Made by a program: the position numbers and the translations under genes
Notes under the pieces: model-generated
The model's database searches: none
Told to the model about the DNA's origin: nothing
Seen by the model: the letters and a program-made list of their open reading frames with translations, nothing else
Shown: one piece after another, positions 1 through 10,842 of the stretch
How the letters are laid out: each line of letters begins with the position of its first letter
Position numbering within the stretch: position 1 is the stretch's first letter
Origin: Stenotrophomonas bentonitica
GTDB taxonomy: Bacteria; Pseudomonadota; Gammaproteobacteria; Xanthomonadales; Xanthomonadaceae
Length of the DNA: 64,000 nt
Assembly (NCBI RefSeq): GCF_002887735.1
Contig: NZ_PKQP01000001.1
Location: forward strand, 868,001 to 932,000
Reading direction: 5' to 3'

Positions 1-172
1 CCAGCGCGCGCGCCTCGCGCCGGGCCAGCCACCATGCCGGCAGGCGCAGCCACCACGGGGTGGCCTCCAGATCACGGCGCACGAAGCGCTGGCCGTCCTG
101 CTCCATCAGCAGGATGCGGCCGAAGCTGTCGGCTTTGAGGGCGGTCGGGGCGGGATCGGCAGGGCGTGTCAT
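1..172 (-). CDS. Partial protein, possibly a kinase-like phosphotransferase (N-terminus only)
   Basis: The first 57 codons of a minus-strand gene are visible; the rest lies beyond the left edge. The ATG is at 172-170. The fragment begins MTRPADPAP, then reads FGRILLMEQDGQRFVRRDLE and WLARREARAL. This resembles the start of small serine/threonine-kinase-like or LPS-kinase-like proteins of Xanthomonadaceae, where an acceptor-like strand is followed by WLARREARAL. That is a recollection of the pattern, not a domain match: no catalytic motif lies inside the window. The gene is divergent from the DedA-PAP2 gene at 275, with about 100 bp between them that could hold both promoters. Confidence 0.5.
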   Translation of the reverse strand, partial: MTRPADPAPTALKADSFGRILLMEQDGQRFVRRDLEATPWWLRLPAWWLARREARAL

Positions 173-274
173 GGCGCCATTCTAGGCGGCTGATCGCGCT
201 CATTCACTGCAGATGCCGCACATTGCCCGCCGCTGGCCGGCAGTCAGTCACTTTGCCCCCCCTATAATCCTCCG

Positions 275-2278
275 ATGGACTCGTCATGGATCGATGCCAC
301 GCTTGCGTGGATCTCAGCTCACCCCGTGCTTGCCGGTGCGGTCATTTTCCTCATTGCCTTCTGCGATGCGGTCATCGTGCTGGGCGCGATCGTGCCCGCG
401 TTGCCGCTGCTGTTCGCCGTGGGTGTGTTCATCGGCCTGGGCCAGATCTCCGGGCCGTACGCGGTGGCCTGCGCAGCGCTGGGCGCGTTTGCCGGCGACG
501 GCATCAGCTACTGGGTAGGCCGGCGCTGGGGGGATCGCCTGCGCGGCTTCTGGCCCTTCAGCAAGTATCCGCAGCTGCTCGACCGCGGCGAGACGATGTT
601 CCGCCGCAACGCGTTCAAGAGCATCCTGGTGGCGCGCTATGTCGGCGCGATCCGCCCGTTCGTGCCGGCCATCGCCGGCATGATGAAGATGCCGCTCTCG
701 CGCTACTTCCAGGCCAGTGGCATCGCCAGCCTGTCTTGGGCGGTGCTGTTCCTGGCCCCCGGCTGGGTGCTCGGCGAGGCGTATGACGCGGTCGCCGCCG
801 TTGCCGGCCGGCTGGTGATGGTGCTGGGCCTGCTCGGCGTGATCATGGGCCTGGTCTGGGCGATCGTGCTGTACGGCTACCGCTGGTCGGCCTCGCGCAT
901 GGACAGCTGGCTGGCCATGCTGTTGAACTGGTCGCAGCGCCATCCAACGCTGGGCCGTTACTCGGTGGCGGTGTTCGATCCCCAGCGGCGTGAATCGGTG
1001 CCCCTGGCGATGCTGGCGGTGATGCTGCTGCTGCTTGGCTGGGGCTGGTTCGCCCTGTTGATGGCGGTGGTCGCCCATGGCGAACCGCTGCGGGTCGATC
1101 TGGCCGTGCACCACGCCATGCTGGCCCTGCGCAATCCGCTGGCCGATTACCCGATGGCCGCGCTGGCCTCGCTGGGCGCCTGGCAGGTCCTGTTGCCGGC
1201 CACGGCCGCCGGCATGGGCTACCTGGTCTGGCGCCGGCGCTGGATGGCGGCCGGTCACTGGCTGGCCGCGCTGGCCTTCGGCCTGGCCCTGTGCAAGCTG
1301 CTCGGCGCAACCGTGGACGTGGTCCGGCCGCCGGATGCGAGCAGCGGCTTCGGCTTCCCGTCGGTCTCCGTAACGATGGCCACGATCACCTTCGGCTTCT
1401 TCGCCGTGCTGATCGCGCGCGAACTGCCCGGCCGCACCCGCGTGTGGCCCTACCTGCTGTCGGGCATCATCGTCAGCCTGATCGGCTTCGCCCGCATCTA
1501 CCTCGGCGCCCATTGGCTGAGCGATGTGATCGGCGGCATGCTGTTCGGCCTGTTCTGGCTACTGGTGCTCGGCATCGCGTACCGCCGCCGCTTCAACCGC
1601 TCGTTCTGGGTCAAGCCGGTGGCGTGGCTGTTCTACGGTACCTTCGCCGTGGCCGCGCTCTGGTACGCCCCGCGCAACATCCCGGTGAAACTGGCGCGCT
1701 TCGAACCGGCGCAGCCGAGCCCGGCGCCGCTGGATGCACAGGCCTGGTGGACAACCGAGTGGCAGCACCTGCCCTCGCGCCGCAATGAATTCGATGACGA
1801 CCAGCGCTGGCCGCTGGATGTGCAGGTGGCCGGCCCGCTGGCACCGCTGCAGCGCCGCCTGGAAAGCCAGGGCTGGCGCGTACAGCCACAGGCCGGCTGG
1901 GAGCAGGCGCTGTTGATGCTCGACAAGTCCTCGGACAAGGACAAGGTGCCGGTCCTGCCAGCCACCCTGGACACGCAGGTCGAATCGCTGCTGATGCTGC
2001 GCGCCGGCAATGCCCCCAACGAGATGTTCGCGTTGCGCCTGTGGCCGGCACCGGCGCGTCTGTCAGCGCCGGTGGATGAGCCGTTGTGGCTCGGCAGTGC
2101 GCAGACCCTGCACTACCAGCAGCACTTCAATCTGATCGGGATGTGGCGCCCGATGCGTGGCATCGACCCCTCGCTCAATGCAGTACGCCAGGCACTGGAT
2201 GGCCTGCCACAGCAGGTCGACACCCATCCGGATACGCAGATGCCGGTGCTGCGCGTGCGCATGCCCGCGGCCGAATGA
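275..2278 (+). CDS. DedA family / PAP2 phosphatase fusion with LssY-like C-terminus
   Basis: A 667-residue polytopic inner-membrane protein. The N-terminal third (about residues 30-185) is DedA-like, with the GR and FVPAIAG region typical of these lipid-handling membrane proteins. The middle (about 290-440) is a PAP2 phosphatase, a family that removes phosphate from lipids such as undecaprenyl pyrophosphate or phosphatidic acid. Motif 1 is present (Lys341, Arg351, Pro352), as is motif 3 (Arg407, His413, Asp417). Motif 2, normally PSGH or PSAH, reads PSVS at 362-365, so the usual histidine is a serine. The last 200 residues resemble the LssY C-terminal domain. The fold assignment is secure; phosphatase activity is uncertain because of the changed motif 2. 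Confidence 0.88.
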   Translation: MDSSWIDATLAWISAHPVLAGAVIFLIAFCDAVIVLGAIVPALPLLFAVGVFIGLGQISGPYAVACAALGAFAGDGISYWVGRRWGDRLRGFWPFSKYPQLLDRGETMFRRNAFKSILVARYVGAIRPFVPAIAGMMKMPLSRYFQASGIASLSWAVLFLAPGWVLGEAYDAVAAVAGRLVMVLGLLGVIMGLVWAIVLYGYRWSASRMDSWLAMLLNWSQRHPTLGRYSVAVFDPQRRESVPLAMLAVMLLLLGWGWFALLMAVVAHGEPLRVDLAVHHAMLALRNPLADYPMAALASLGAWQVLLPATAAGMGYLVWRRRWMAAGHWLAALAFGLALCKLLGATVDVVRPPDASSGFGFPSVSVTMATITFGFFAVLIARELPGRTRVWPYLLSGIIVSLIGFARIYLGAHWLSDVIGGMLFGLFWLLVLGIAYRRRFNRSFWVKPVAWLFYGTFAVAALWYAPRNIPVKLARFEPAQPSPAPLDAQAWWTTEWQHLPSRRNEFDDDQRWPLDVQVAGPLAPLQRRLESQGWRVQPQAGWEQALLMLDKSSDKDKVPVLPATLDTQVESLLMLRAGNAPNEMFALRLWPAPARLSAPVDEPLWLGSAQTLHYQQHFNLIGMWRPMRGIDPSLNAVRQALDGLPQQVDTHPDTQMPVLRVRMPAAE

Positions 2279-2333
2279 GGCAGCGCCGGGATCATCCCGG
2301 CCGTTCGTGCAGCGGGGCCTCGCTCGCCCCGCG

Positions 2334-2912
2334 TTACGGCATCCAGTCCAGCAACGCCTGCAGGCGCTGGTGCGGGTCATCGTGCTGCAGCAGCTGCAGG
2401 CGCTGCGCATCCTCCAGGGGCAGCAGCTCAGCCAGGCGCCAGCCGACCCAGCTGGCCTGCTCCATCTGCGCCGGGCTGACCGGAGCAAACGCGGCACCGG
2501 CCTGTTCGATGATGTGCTCAAGCACGGTCGCCATCAGCGCATGTTCGGGCTGCAGCTCATCGTCGCTGTCGGCCGCACACCAGGTCACCTCGGCAATGAT
2601 CAGCCCGTTGTCGCGCACGCGCGTGCGATCGACATGGAAGCGACGCTGGCCACGCAGGCGCAGCACCAGCACGCCATCGGCGCCCACGTCGAAATCCTCG
2701 ATCCGCGCCTCCACGCCGTAGGCGGCCGGCACCGCGGGGGCGCCGGTTTCCTCACCGTGCAGGATCATGCAGACACCGAACGCGGTACCGGCGCGGCTGC
2801 ATTCGCGCAGCATGTCCAGGTAGCGCCGCTCGAACACGCGCAGGCCCAGCGCGGCGCCGGGCAGCAGCACGGTGTGCAGCGGGAACAGGGGCAGTGACGC
2901 GGTGTCGGTCAT
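2334..2912 (-). CDS. LON peptidase substrate-binding-domain protein
   Basis: A 192-residue cytoplasmic protein beginning MTDTASLPLFPLHTVLLPGA, the signature of the N-terminal substrate-binding domain of Lon protease (LFPLHTVLLPG, then VFERRYLDML). It is the stand-alone form: there is no AAA+ ATPase and no Ser-Lys protease domain, so it cannot itself degrade proteins by the Lon mechanism. Its role in this family is not established; it may bind unfolded protein or act as an adaptor. The start lies 12 bp downstream of the mpl stop codon on the same strand, so the two genes are probably cotranscribed. Confidence 0.88.
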   Translation of the reverse strand: MTDTASLPLFPLHTVLLPGAALGLRVFERRYLDMLRECSRAGTAFGVCMILHGEETGAPAVPAAYGVEARIEDFDVGADGVLVLRLRGQRRFHVDRTRVRDNGLIIAEVTWCAADSDDELQPEHALMATVLEHIIEQAGAAFAPVSPAQMEQASWVGWRLAELLPLEDAQRLQLLQHDDPHQRLQALLDWMP

Positions 2913-2924
2913 GGCCAGGCCCGC

Positions 2925-4289
2925 TCAGGACGGCTGCAGCTGTGCCAGGAAGCGCCGCGGCGCGCCGTCGAAGCCACCATTGGACATGAACACCACGTGG
3001 TCGCCGGGCATGGCGATCGCGTCCAGGCGGGCCAGCAGCGCATCGGTATCCGGCACGGCATACGCGTCGCCTCGCACGGCCGCGATCACGCCGGCCGCAT
3101 CCCAGGCCAGCTCGGGGCGGTGCAGGAACACCACGGCATCGGCACCGTCCAGCGACGGGGCCAGCGCCTGCGCATGCGCGCCCAGCCGCATGGAATTGCT
3201 GCGCGGTTCCATCGCCACCACGATGCGGGCTTCACCAACCCTCGCACGCAGGCCCTCAAGGGTGGTGCGGATCGCGGTGGGGTGATGCGCGAAGTCATCG
3301 TAGACGGTGACATCGCGTGCCTGGCCGATCACTTCCAGGCGGCGCTTGACGCTGCGGAACGCGGCCAGCGCCGGCATCACCGTGGCCAGTTCGACACCTA
3401 CCGCATGCGCGGCGGCCAGCGCAGCGAGCCCGTTGAGCACGTTGTGCCGGCCGAGCAGCGACCAGCGCACTTCACCGACGCGCGCGCCGCGATGGTGCAC
3501 CACGAACACGCTGCCGTCGGCCTCCACCAGCTCGGCGTGCCATTCCAGCGCAGGATCGAAACCGAAGCGCTCCACCGGCGTCCAGCACCCCATCGCCAGC
3601 ACCTCGGCGAGATAGGCATCTTCGCCGTTGACGATCAGGCGCCCGCGCGCGGGCACGGTGCGGATCAGGTGATGGAACTGGCGCTGGATCGCGGCCACGT
3701 CCGGGAAGATGTCGGCGTGGTCGTATTCGAGGTTGTTGAGGATCGCCACCAGCGGCCGGTAGTGCACGAACTTGCTGCGCTTGTCGAAGAACGCAGTGTC
3801 GTACTCGTCGGCCTCGACCACGAACTCGCGGCCGCTGCCGATGCGCGCGGAGACGCCGAAATCCTCCGCCACGCCGCCGATCAGAAAGCCCGGCTCACGC
3901 CCGGCGCTGTGCAGCAGCCAGGTCAGGATGGTGGTGGTGGTGGTCTTGCCGTGCGTGCCGGCCACAGCCAGGGTGTCGCGGCCCGGCAGCACCTGCTCGG
4001 ACAGCCACTGGGCCCCGGAGATATAGCGCTGGCCTGCATCCAGCACCGCTTCCACGGCAGGGTTGCCGCGCGAGAGCGCATTGCCGATCACCACCTCGTC
4101 GCAGTCCGGTGCCACGCTGTCGGCGCGGTAGCCCGGATCCAGGGCGATGCCCAGGCGTTCGAGCTGGGTGGACATCGGCGGGTAGATCGCCTGGTCGCTG
4201 CCGCGGACCGTATGGCCCTTCTCGCGTGCCAGCGCGGCCACGCCGCCCATGAAAGTGCCTGCAATACCAAGAATGTGGATCGTGCTCAT
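2925..4289 (-). CDS. mpl: UDP-N-acetylmuramate:L-alanyl-gamma-D-glutamyl-meso-diaminopimelate ligase
   Basis: A cytoplasmic Mur-ligase-family enzyme of 454 residues, the usual length for Mpl. It joins the tripeptide recovered from old peptidoglycan to UDP-MurNAc, so wall material is reused without being rebuilt. The N-terminus (STIHILGIAGTFMGG) is the UDP-binding Rossmann-like domain; the ATP-binding GTHGKT is at 111-116; the central part carries the ligase motifs NNLEYDHADIF and DDFAHHPTAI. The IAGTFMGG opening separates Mpl from MurC. The start at 4289 gives the expected N-terminus. The Lon-domain gene follows 12 bp downstream. Upstream is a 330-bp gap with the candidate structured RNA. Confidence 0.95.
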   Translation of the reverse strand: MSTIHILGIAGTFMGGVAALAREKGHTVRGSDQAIYPPMSTQLERLGIALDPGYRADSVAPDCDEVVIGNALSRGNPAVEAVLDAGQRYISGAQWLSEQVLPGRDTLAVAGTHGKTTTTTILTWLLHSAGREPGFLIGGVAEDFGVSARIGSGREFVVEADEYDTAFFDKRSKFVHYRPLVAILNNLEYDHADIFPDVAAIQRQFHHLIRTVPARGRLIVNGEDAYLAEVLAMGCWTPVERFGFDPALEWHAELVEADGSVFVVHHRGARVGEVRWSLLGRHNVLNGLAALAAAHAVGVELATVMPALAAFRSVKRRLEVIGQARDVTVYDDFAHHPTAIRTTLEGLRARVGEARIVVAMEPRSNSMRLGAHAQALAPSLDGADAVVFLHRPELAWDAAGVIAAVRGDAYAVPDTDALLARLDAIAMPGDHVVFMSNGGFDGAPRRFLAQLQPS

Positions 4290-4427
4290 GCCTGCGATTG
4301 TCGCCGATCATCACCGTCGATGGACATCGCCGTCAGATAACTCCTAGTCGAGTATCAGAGAAGTCCATCACGGTGTCAGGGAAATCCCGATAGCGCCGTA
4401 CTGTGAAGACGGACACAATTCCATGGG

Positions 4428-4568
4428 CCAGCCGCAGCACCCCATTGGTCCTACTCCCCAAGAGGCCATCCCCAGGGGGGCTCATGCTGCGGGGCTCTGA
4501 GCAAGCCCGCTCGCTGGCACCTTCAAACCACACGCCTGGTCCCTTCGGGGGCCGGGCGTGTGTGTTTC
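4428..4568 (+). ncRNA. Candidate structured small RNA between mpl and adk
   Basis: The gap between two minus-strand genes contains nested inverted repeats that suggest a plus-strand RNA. CCGCAGCA at 4432-4439 pairs exactly with TGCTGCGG at 4485-4492. Enclosed is a short GGTC/GGCC stem whose loop contains ACTCCCC, and a second unpaired ATCCCC. The element ends in a very stable UUCG-capped hairpin (4525-4567). C-rich unpaired stretches are common in small RNAs that pair with ribosome-binding sites, for example Xanthomonas sX13. No -10/-35 pair is convincing, so the 5' end is a guess. It does not fit tmRNA, SRP RNA, RNase P RNA or 6S RNA. Confidence 0.45.
4525..4567 (+). terminator. UUCG-capped hairpin, probable terminator
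   Basis: ACACGCC and TGGTCCC on the left (4530-4543) pair with GGGGCCG and GGCGTGT on the right (4548-4561) around a TTCG tetraloop, giving about 15 continuous pairs with two G-T pairs. AAAC/GTTT extends the base after one bulge. Only three T residues follow, so termination may be partial. On the minus strand it could also act upstream of mpl. Confidence 0.6.
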
Positions 4569-4622
4569 AGGCACTGGGCAGCGCACTGCCCGTGCGGTGC
4601 CGCCGTAGCGGCACCGACCGGA

Positions 4623-5186
4623 TCAGGCCTGGATCGCGGCGCGGATGCGCGCTTCCACGTCGTTCAGTTCACCCACGCCATCAACGCGTGCGAGCGTGCC
4701 ACGGCCGGCATAGAAATCCACCACGGGCGCGGTCTGGTCGTTGTAGACCTGCAGGCGCTGACGCACCGATTCGGGGTTGTCATCGGCACGGCCCTGCTCG
4801 GCGGCGCGGCCGGCGATGCGCTCGACCAGCAGTTCGGTCGGCACGTCCAGCTGCACGACCGCATCCAGCGGCTGGCCGATCTTGGCCAGCAGGCTGTCCA
4901 GCGCATTGGCCTGGGCCACGTTGCGCGGGTAACCATCCAGGATGAAGCCCTTGGCCACATCGTCCTGGCCCAGGCGCGACTCGAGCATGCCCAGCAGGAT
5001 GTCATCGGACACCAGGTTGCCGGCATCCATCACGGCCTTGGCCTGCTTGCCCAGCTCGGTCCCCGCAGCCACTTCGGCACGCAGCAGGTCGCCGGTGGAA
5101 ATGTGCGCAATCGAAAGATGTTCCTTCAGGCGCGTCGCCTGCGTCCCCTTGCCCGAACCGGGCGGTCCCAACAGAACCAATCGCAT
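4623..5186 (-). CDS. adk: Adenylate kinase
   Basis: Converts ATP + AMP to 2 ADP in the cytoplasm. The 187-residue protein is the short form, in which the zinc/LID insert is reduced to a few residues (GRAAEQGRADDNPE). The Walker A loop GPPGSGKG is at 7-14. AMP-site residues follow in AHISTGDLLR, and the GYPRN motif is present. An upstream in-frame extension exists, but the ATG at 5186 places the P-loop at the family-standard position. Pfp lies divergently 141 bp away, so one intergenic region probably carries promoters for both nucleotide and sugar-phosphate kinases. Confidence 0.97.
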   Translation of the reverse strand: MRLVLLGPPGSGKGTQATRLKEHLSIAHISTGDLLRAEVAAGTELGKQAKAVMDAGNLVSDDILLGMLESRLGQDDVAKGFILDGYPRNVAQANALDSLLAKIGQPLDAVVQLDVPTELLVERIAGRAAEQGRADDNPESVRQRLQVYNDQTAPVVDFYAGRGTLARVDGVGELNDVEARIRAAIQA

Positions 5187-5327
5187 CAACCTGACTCCAA
5201 CGTGGTAAGAAAATGGAAGGGCGCGCGCCCCGGGATTGTCCACAATCACGCTGCACCGCAATACGCGCACTTTACCCCATACCGGTAATGTCTCTGCAAT
5301 GTCCTTCCCCCAGACCAAGGTCGCACC

Positions 5328-6584
5328 ATGCCCAACGGTACCCTGCTCTACGCCCAGTCAGGCGGCGTCACCGCCGTCATCAATGCCACGGCCTCGGCGG
5401 TCATCAGCACGGCAAGGGCCAAAGGAATCAAGGTCTTGGCCGCACGCAACGGTATTCTCGGCGCGCTCCGCGAGGACCTGATCGACACCTCGAAGGAAAC
5501 CGCTGCCGCGATCGCCGCCCTCGCCCATACCCCCGGCGGCGCGTTCGGCTCGTGCCGCTACAAGCTCAAATCACTGGAGGCCGACCGCGGCAGGTACGAG
5601 CGGCTGCTCCAGGTGCTGCGCGCGCACGATGTGCGCTGGTTCCTCTACAACGGCGGCAACGATTCGGCCGATACCGCCTGGAAGGTCTCCCAGCTGGCCA
5701 AGGCCTTCGACTACGACCTGACCTGCATCGGCGTGCCCAAGACCATCGACAACGATCTGGCCGTGACCGATACCTGCCCGGGCTTCGGCTCGGCCGCCAA
5801 GTACACGGCCGTCTCGGTGCGCGAAGCGGCGCTGGACGTGGCCGCGATGGCCGAGACCTCGACCAAGGTGTTCGTGTACGAAGCGATGGGCCGCCATGCC
5901 GGCTGGCTCGCGGCGGCCGCGGGGCTGGCCGGCCAGGGCGCCGATGACGCCCCGCACATCATCCTGCTGCCCGAGCGCGCCTACGACGAGGCCGCGTTTC
6001 TGGCCAAAGTGAAACAGGTGGTCGAGCGCGTGGGCTACTGCGTGGTGGTGGCCTCCGAGGGCATCCAGACGGCCGATGGCCGTTTCGTCGCCGATGCGGG
6101 CGGTGGCACCGATTCGTTCGGGCATACCCAGCTCGGCGGCGTGGCCTCGCAGCTGGCGGCCCGGGTCAAGGATGGACTGGGCTACAAGGTCCACTGGACC
6201 CTGCCCGACTACCTGCAGCGCTCGGCGCGCCATCTGGCCTCCAAAACCGACTGGGAACAGGCGCAGGCGGTGGGCAAGGCGGCGGTGCATTTCGCGTTGA
6301 AGGGCCAGAACGCGGTGATGCCGGTGATCGTGCGCACCAGCGATAAGCCCTATCGCTGGAAAATCGAGGCCGCCCCGCTGCACAAGGTGGCCAACCACGA
6401 GAAGAAGATGCCGGCCGGCTTCATCCGCCGCGATGGCTTCGGCATCACCGACAAGGCCCGCGCCTATCTCGCCCCGCTGATCAAGGGGGAAGCCCCGTTG
6501 CCCTACGGGCCTGATGGGCTGCCGAAGTACGTGACGCTGAAGAACGTGGCAGTGAAGAAGAAGCTGCCTGCCTTTGAAGCATGA
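5328..6584 (+). CDS. pfp: Pyrophosphate-dependent 6-phosphofructokinase
   Basis: Phosphorylates fructose 6-phosphate using pyrophosphate, reversibly, so it can serve both glycolysis and gluconeogenesis. The 418 residues match PPi-PFKs of Xanthomonadaceae. The donor-site sequence is GGND at 109-112, where ATP enzymes have GGDG; the aspartate at the fourth position disfavours ATP. PKTIDND at 137-143 has the lysine typical of PPi enzymes. GRHAGW is conserved further on. The start codon is an ATG at 5328. Downstream it faces a minus-strand gene across a REP cluster. The membrane pyrophosphatase gene hppA lies 1 kb away and concerns the same metabolite. Confidence 0.93.
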   Translation: MPNGTLLYAQSGGVTAVINATASAVISTARAKGIKVLAARNGILGALREDLIDTSKETAAAIAALAHTPGGAFGSCRYKLKSLEADRGRYERLLQVLRAHDVRWFLYNGGNDSADTAWKVSQLAKAFDYDLTCIGVPKTIDNDLAVTDTCPGFGSAAKYTAVSVREAALDVAAMAETSTKVFVYEAMGRHAGWLAAAAGLAGQGADDAPHIILLPERAYDEAAFLAKVKQVVERVGYCVVVASEGIQTADGRFVADAGGGTDSFGHTQLGGVASQLAARVKDGLGYKVHWTLPDYLQRSARHLASKTDWEQAQAVGKAAVHFALKGQNAVMPVIVRTSDKPYRWKIEAAPLHKVANHEKKMPAGFIRRDGFGITDKARAYLAPLIKGEAPLPYGPDGLPKYVTLKNVAVKKKLPAFEA

Positions 6585-6596
6585 GCAACCCGTCGG

Positions 6597-6710
6597 TGCC
6601 GGCCGCTCGCCGGCAGCGCGGTGCTCCCAGGCCCTGAGGTGGTGCCGGCCGCTGGCCGGCAGCGCCGTGTCCCCGGCAGAGTCCGGGAGCCGGCAAGCGG
6701 CCGGCACTAC
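6597..6710. repeat. Cluster of three REP-type palindromes
   Basis: Three copies of an imperfect palindrome built on TGCCGGCCGCTGGCCGGCA lie between the 3' ends of two convergent genes: 6597-6615 and 6643-6661 on the plus strand, and 6689-6710 inverted. The inverted copy has the GTAG head (CTAC at 6707-6710 on the plus strand) seen in Stenotrophomonas SMAG elements. The opposed arrangement resembles a BIME. Such copies often act as transcription barriers or mRNA-stabilising hairpins between convergent genes. Confidence 0.8.
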
Positions 6711-6725
6711 CGGTGCGTGGTCAGG

Positions 6726-7229
6726 TCAGTTGCAGGCCTTGCCCTCGACCTTCATCTGCGCGGCGAACATCGGCACCTGCGCGATCTTGCCGGCGGCGGC
6801 CTGCTTCTTGGCGTCTTCCAGGTAGATGCGCGACTGGCCCTGGCCATCGCGTTCGGGCGTGGTGGTGACCGGCATGCGCCACACGCGCACCACCGCCTGC
6901 TGGGCCGGGCAGCCCGCATTCGGCACACGGATCACATCATTGAGTTTCCAGCCCTTGGCCTCGCTGGGCTGCGCCTTGTCGTAGTCCACAAAGCGGGCGC
7001 GCGGCCGGCACTGCTCGCTGGTACGGACCACGGCAAACTTGTACGGCTGTGCCGCCTCGCCCGTGAACACGCCTTCCAGCCGTGCACAGGCTTCGGGGAT
7101 CTGGCGGAGTGTATGCGCAGCGCCCACCGCCTGCGGCGTTCCTGCGGCGCGCTGCAGTTCGGGGGTTTCCGCAGCGAAGGCGGACACGGCGGGCAGCAGG
7201 GCCAGCCAGAGCAGATGACGGGGGGACAT
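6726..7229 (-). CDS. Secreted hypothetical protein
   Basis: A 167-residue protein of unknown function. The ATG at 7229 gives a good Sec signal peptide: a short basic start, LLWLALLPAVSAFA, and cleavage likely after AFA. The mature part has four cysteines in PEACARL, SEQCRPR, NAGCPAQ and GKACN, consistent with two disulfide bonds in the periplasm. I recognise no catalytic motif. A longer open frame runs upstream to 7478, but it would cover REP sequence and lacks a signal peptide at its start, so I reject it. It is convergent with pfp. Confidence 0.75.
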   Translation of the reverse strand: MSPRHLLWLALLPAVSAFAAETPELQRAAGTPQAVGAAHTLRQIPEACARLEGVFTGEAAQPYKFAVVRTSEQCRPRARFVDYDKAQPSEAKGWKLNDVIRVPNAGCPAQQAVVRVWRMPVTTTPERDGQGQSRIYLEDAKKQAAAGKIAQVPMFAAQMKVEGKACN

Positions 7230-7592
7230 GGCAGGACTCCAACGGCGGGGGAATGGGCCGAGGCTGCCAGTGGGTGGCTGAACGGCATGGCAAAGGGGGC
7301 CCGTCGTCCGGATCTGCGTGGTTCCCGGCCAGCGGCCGGCGCTACCCATGCCACGGGCCGGCGCTACCCATGTCACTGACAGTTCGGCCTCACGCATGCG
7401 GTTTGTAATCCTTGCTAGCTTGCATCGAGGATTTGCCCGCATACTCGGGCCACCAGGGATTGCTGAACACCGCCACACGCTTGACGACCGGGCACGGTCT
7501 GAACGGGTTGGTTCATGGTTGCAGCCCGTTGTGCCCCCGCGTGGAGAAGTTCATCCGTTCACTGGATGTCATTCCATCACCCGGGAGGGGAC
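7230..7592. other. Intergenic region between divergent genes, with REP remnants
   Basis: This 363-bp stretch separates the secreted protein (minus) from hppA (plus). It holds one complete and one truncated REP (listed separately). A purine-rich GGGAGGGG at about 7582-7589 is the ribosome-binding site of hppA. I see no convincing promoter pair and no further coding region. Confidence 0.6.
7324..7371 (-). repeat. GTAG-headed REP and adjacent truncated copy
   Basis: On the minus strand a GTAG head (CTAC at 7342-7345) is followed by CGCCGGCCGCTGGCCGGG, a SMAG-like palindrome. A shortened second copy, keeping only GGGCCGGC and the CTAC, lies at about 7355-7371. They sit upstream of the two divergent genes rather than at 3' ends. 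Confidence 0.75.
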
Positions 7593-9620
<2,028 letters not shown>

Positions 9621-9628
9621 GGCAGGAC

Positions 9629-9659
9629 GGGCGCGCGGGCCTCGTTGGCCAGCGCGCCC
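9629..9659. terminator. Hairpin between convergent hppA and tonB
   Basis: GGGCGCGC (9629-9636) pairs with GCGCGCCC (9652-9659), and an inner GGCC/GGCC pair closes a TCGTT loop. There is no T run on either strand, so it is terminator-like but may rather protect mRNA ends. Confidence 0.5.
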
Positions 9660-9682
9660 AAGGGGTGTTCTCCTGCCGCGCC

Positions 9683-10407
9683 TCAACGCCGCCGGATGAA
9701 GAACGTCACCGGTACCATCACCTCCACCGGATCACCGGCCACCTCGGCGGGCGGCGGTGGCAGCGGGCTGCCGCGGCGCACCGTGGCCAGGGTTTCCTCA
9801 TCCAGCAGCGGATGACCGCTGCTCTGGCCCAGCCGGATGTTGGAGGCGTTGCCCTGGCGGTCCACTGAGAAGCGCACATAGGCCACGCCCTGCTGGCGAA
9901 GGCGCTCGGCCTGGCGCGGATAGCGGCGGTACTGTTCCAGATGGCCGAGCAGCAGCCCCCGCCAGGTGACCGCCGCGTTGCCCTGGCGGCCGGCCACGGT
10001 CTGCGTGGCAGCGTAGCGTTCGGACGGGCGTGCGGAGACATCCGGCGGTGCCAGCGTCTGATCGACGTTGTGCGGGTCGGTCGGCTCCTCTTCTCGCGGC
10101 GTCTGGCGACGCAGCACGTCCTGCGCGTCCGGGGTGTCGGCCGGCGGCAGATCGATCTTCGGCACCGGCGTGGGCTCGGGCCGATGCTGTTCGTGCTGCA
10201 GCGGCCCGGGCGGCATCTCCTTCGGTGGCGCGGATGGCGCCTCAGGCACCGGCGCCAGTTCCACCATCACCGCTTCCACGGGCGTGTCGCTGGCCAGCAC
10301 CGGCGCACGCTGCTGCCACCACAGCGCGCCGCCGATCAGCGCGCCATGCACGGCCAACACGAGGGCCAGGCTGCCCACCCAGCGCAGCGTCGCGGCGGGG
10401 TCGCGGC

Positions 10408-10411
<4 letters not shown>
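9683..10411 (-). CDS. tonB: TonB energy-transducing protein
   Basis: Carries proton-motive force from ExbB-ExbD to outer-membrane receptors. The 242 residues show the TonB plan: one N-terminal membrane anchor (about residues 12-33), a proline/glutamate-rich periplasm-spanning stretch (about 50-125), and a C-terminal receptor-binding domain with YPRQAERLRQQGVAYVRFSV and LPPPPAEVAGDPVEVMVPVTF. Its start overlaps the exbD stop by 4 bp, so it is the last gene of exbB-exbD-tonB. The position beside heme genes suggests that it serves the heme receptor, though TonB proteins are often shared. Confidence 0.93.
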
Positions 10412-10833
<422 letters not shown>

Positions 10834-10842
10834 GGCCGGTCC

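Noticed and set aside
4428..4568. 6S RNA, SRP RNA, tmRNA or RNase P RNA in the mpl-adk gap
   Set aside because: None of the conserved cores of these RNAs could be found, and the position does not match the usual zapA/ygfA context of 6S RNA.
6726..7478. Longer version of the secreted protein starting at 7478
   Set aside because: It would run through REP sequence and bury the obvious signal peptide.
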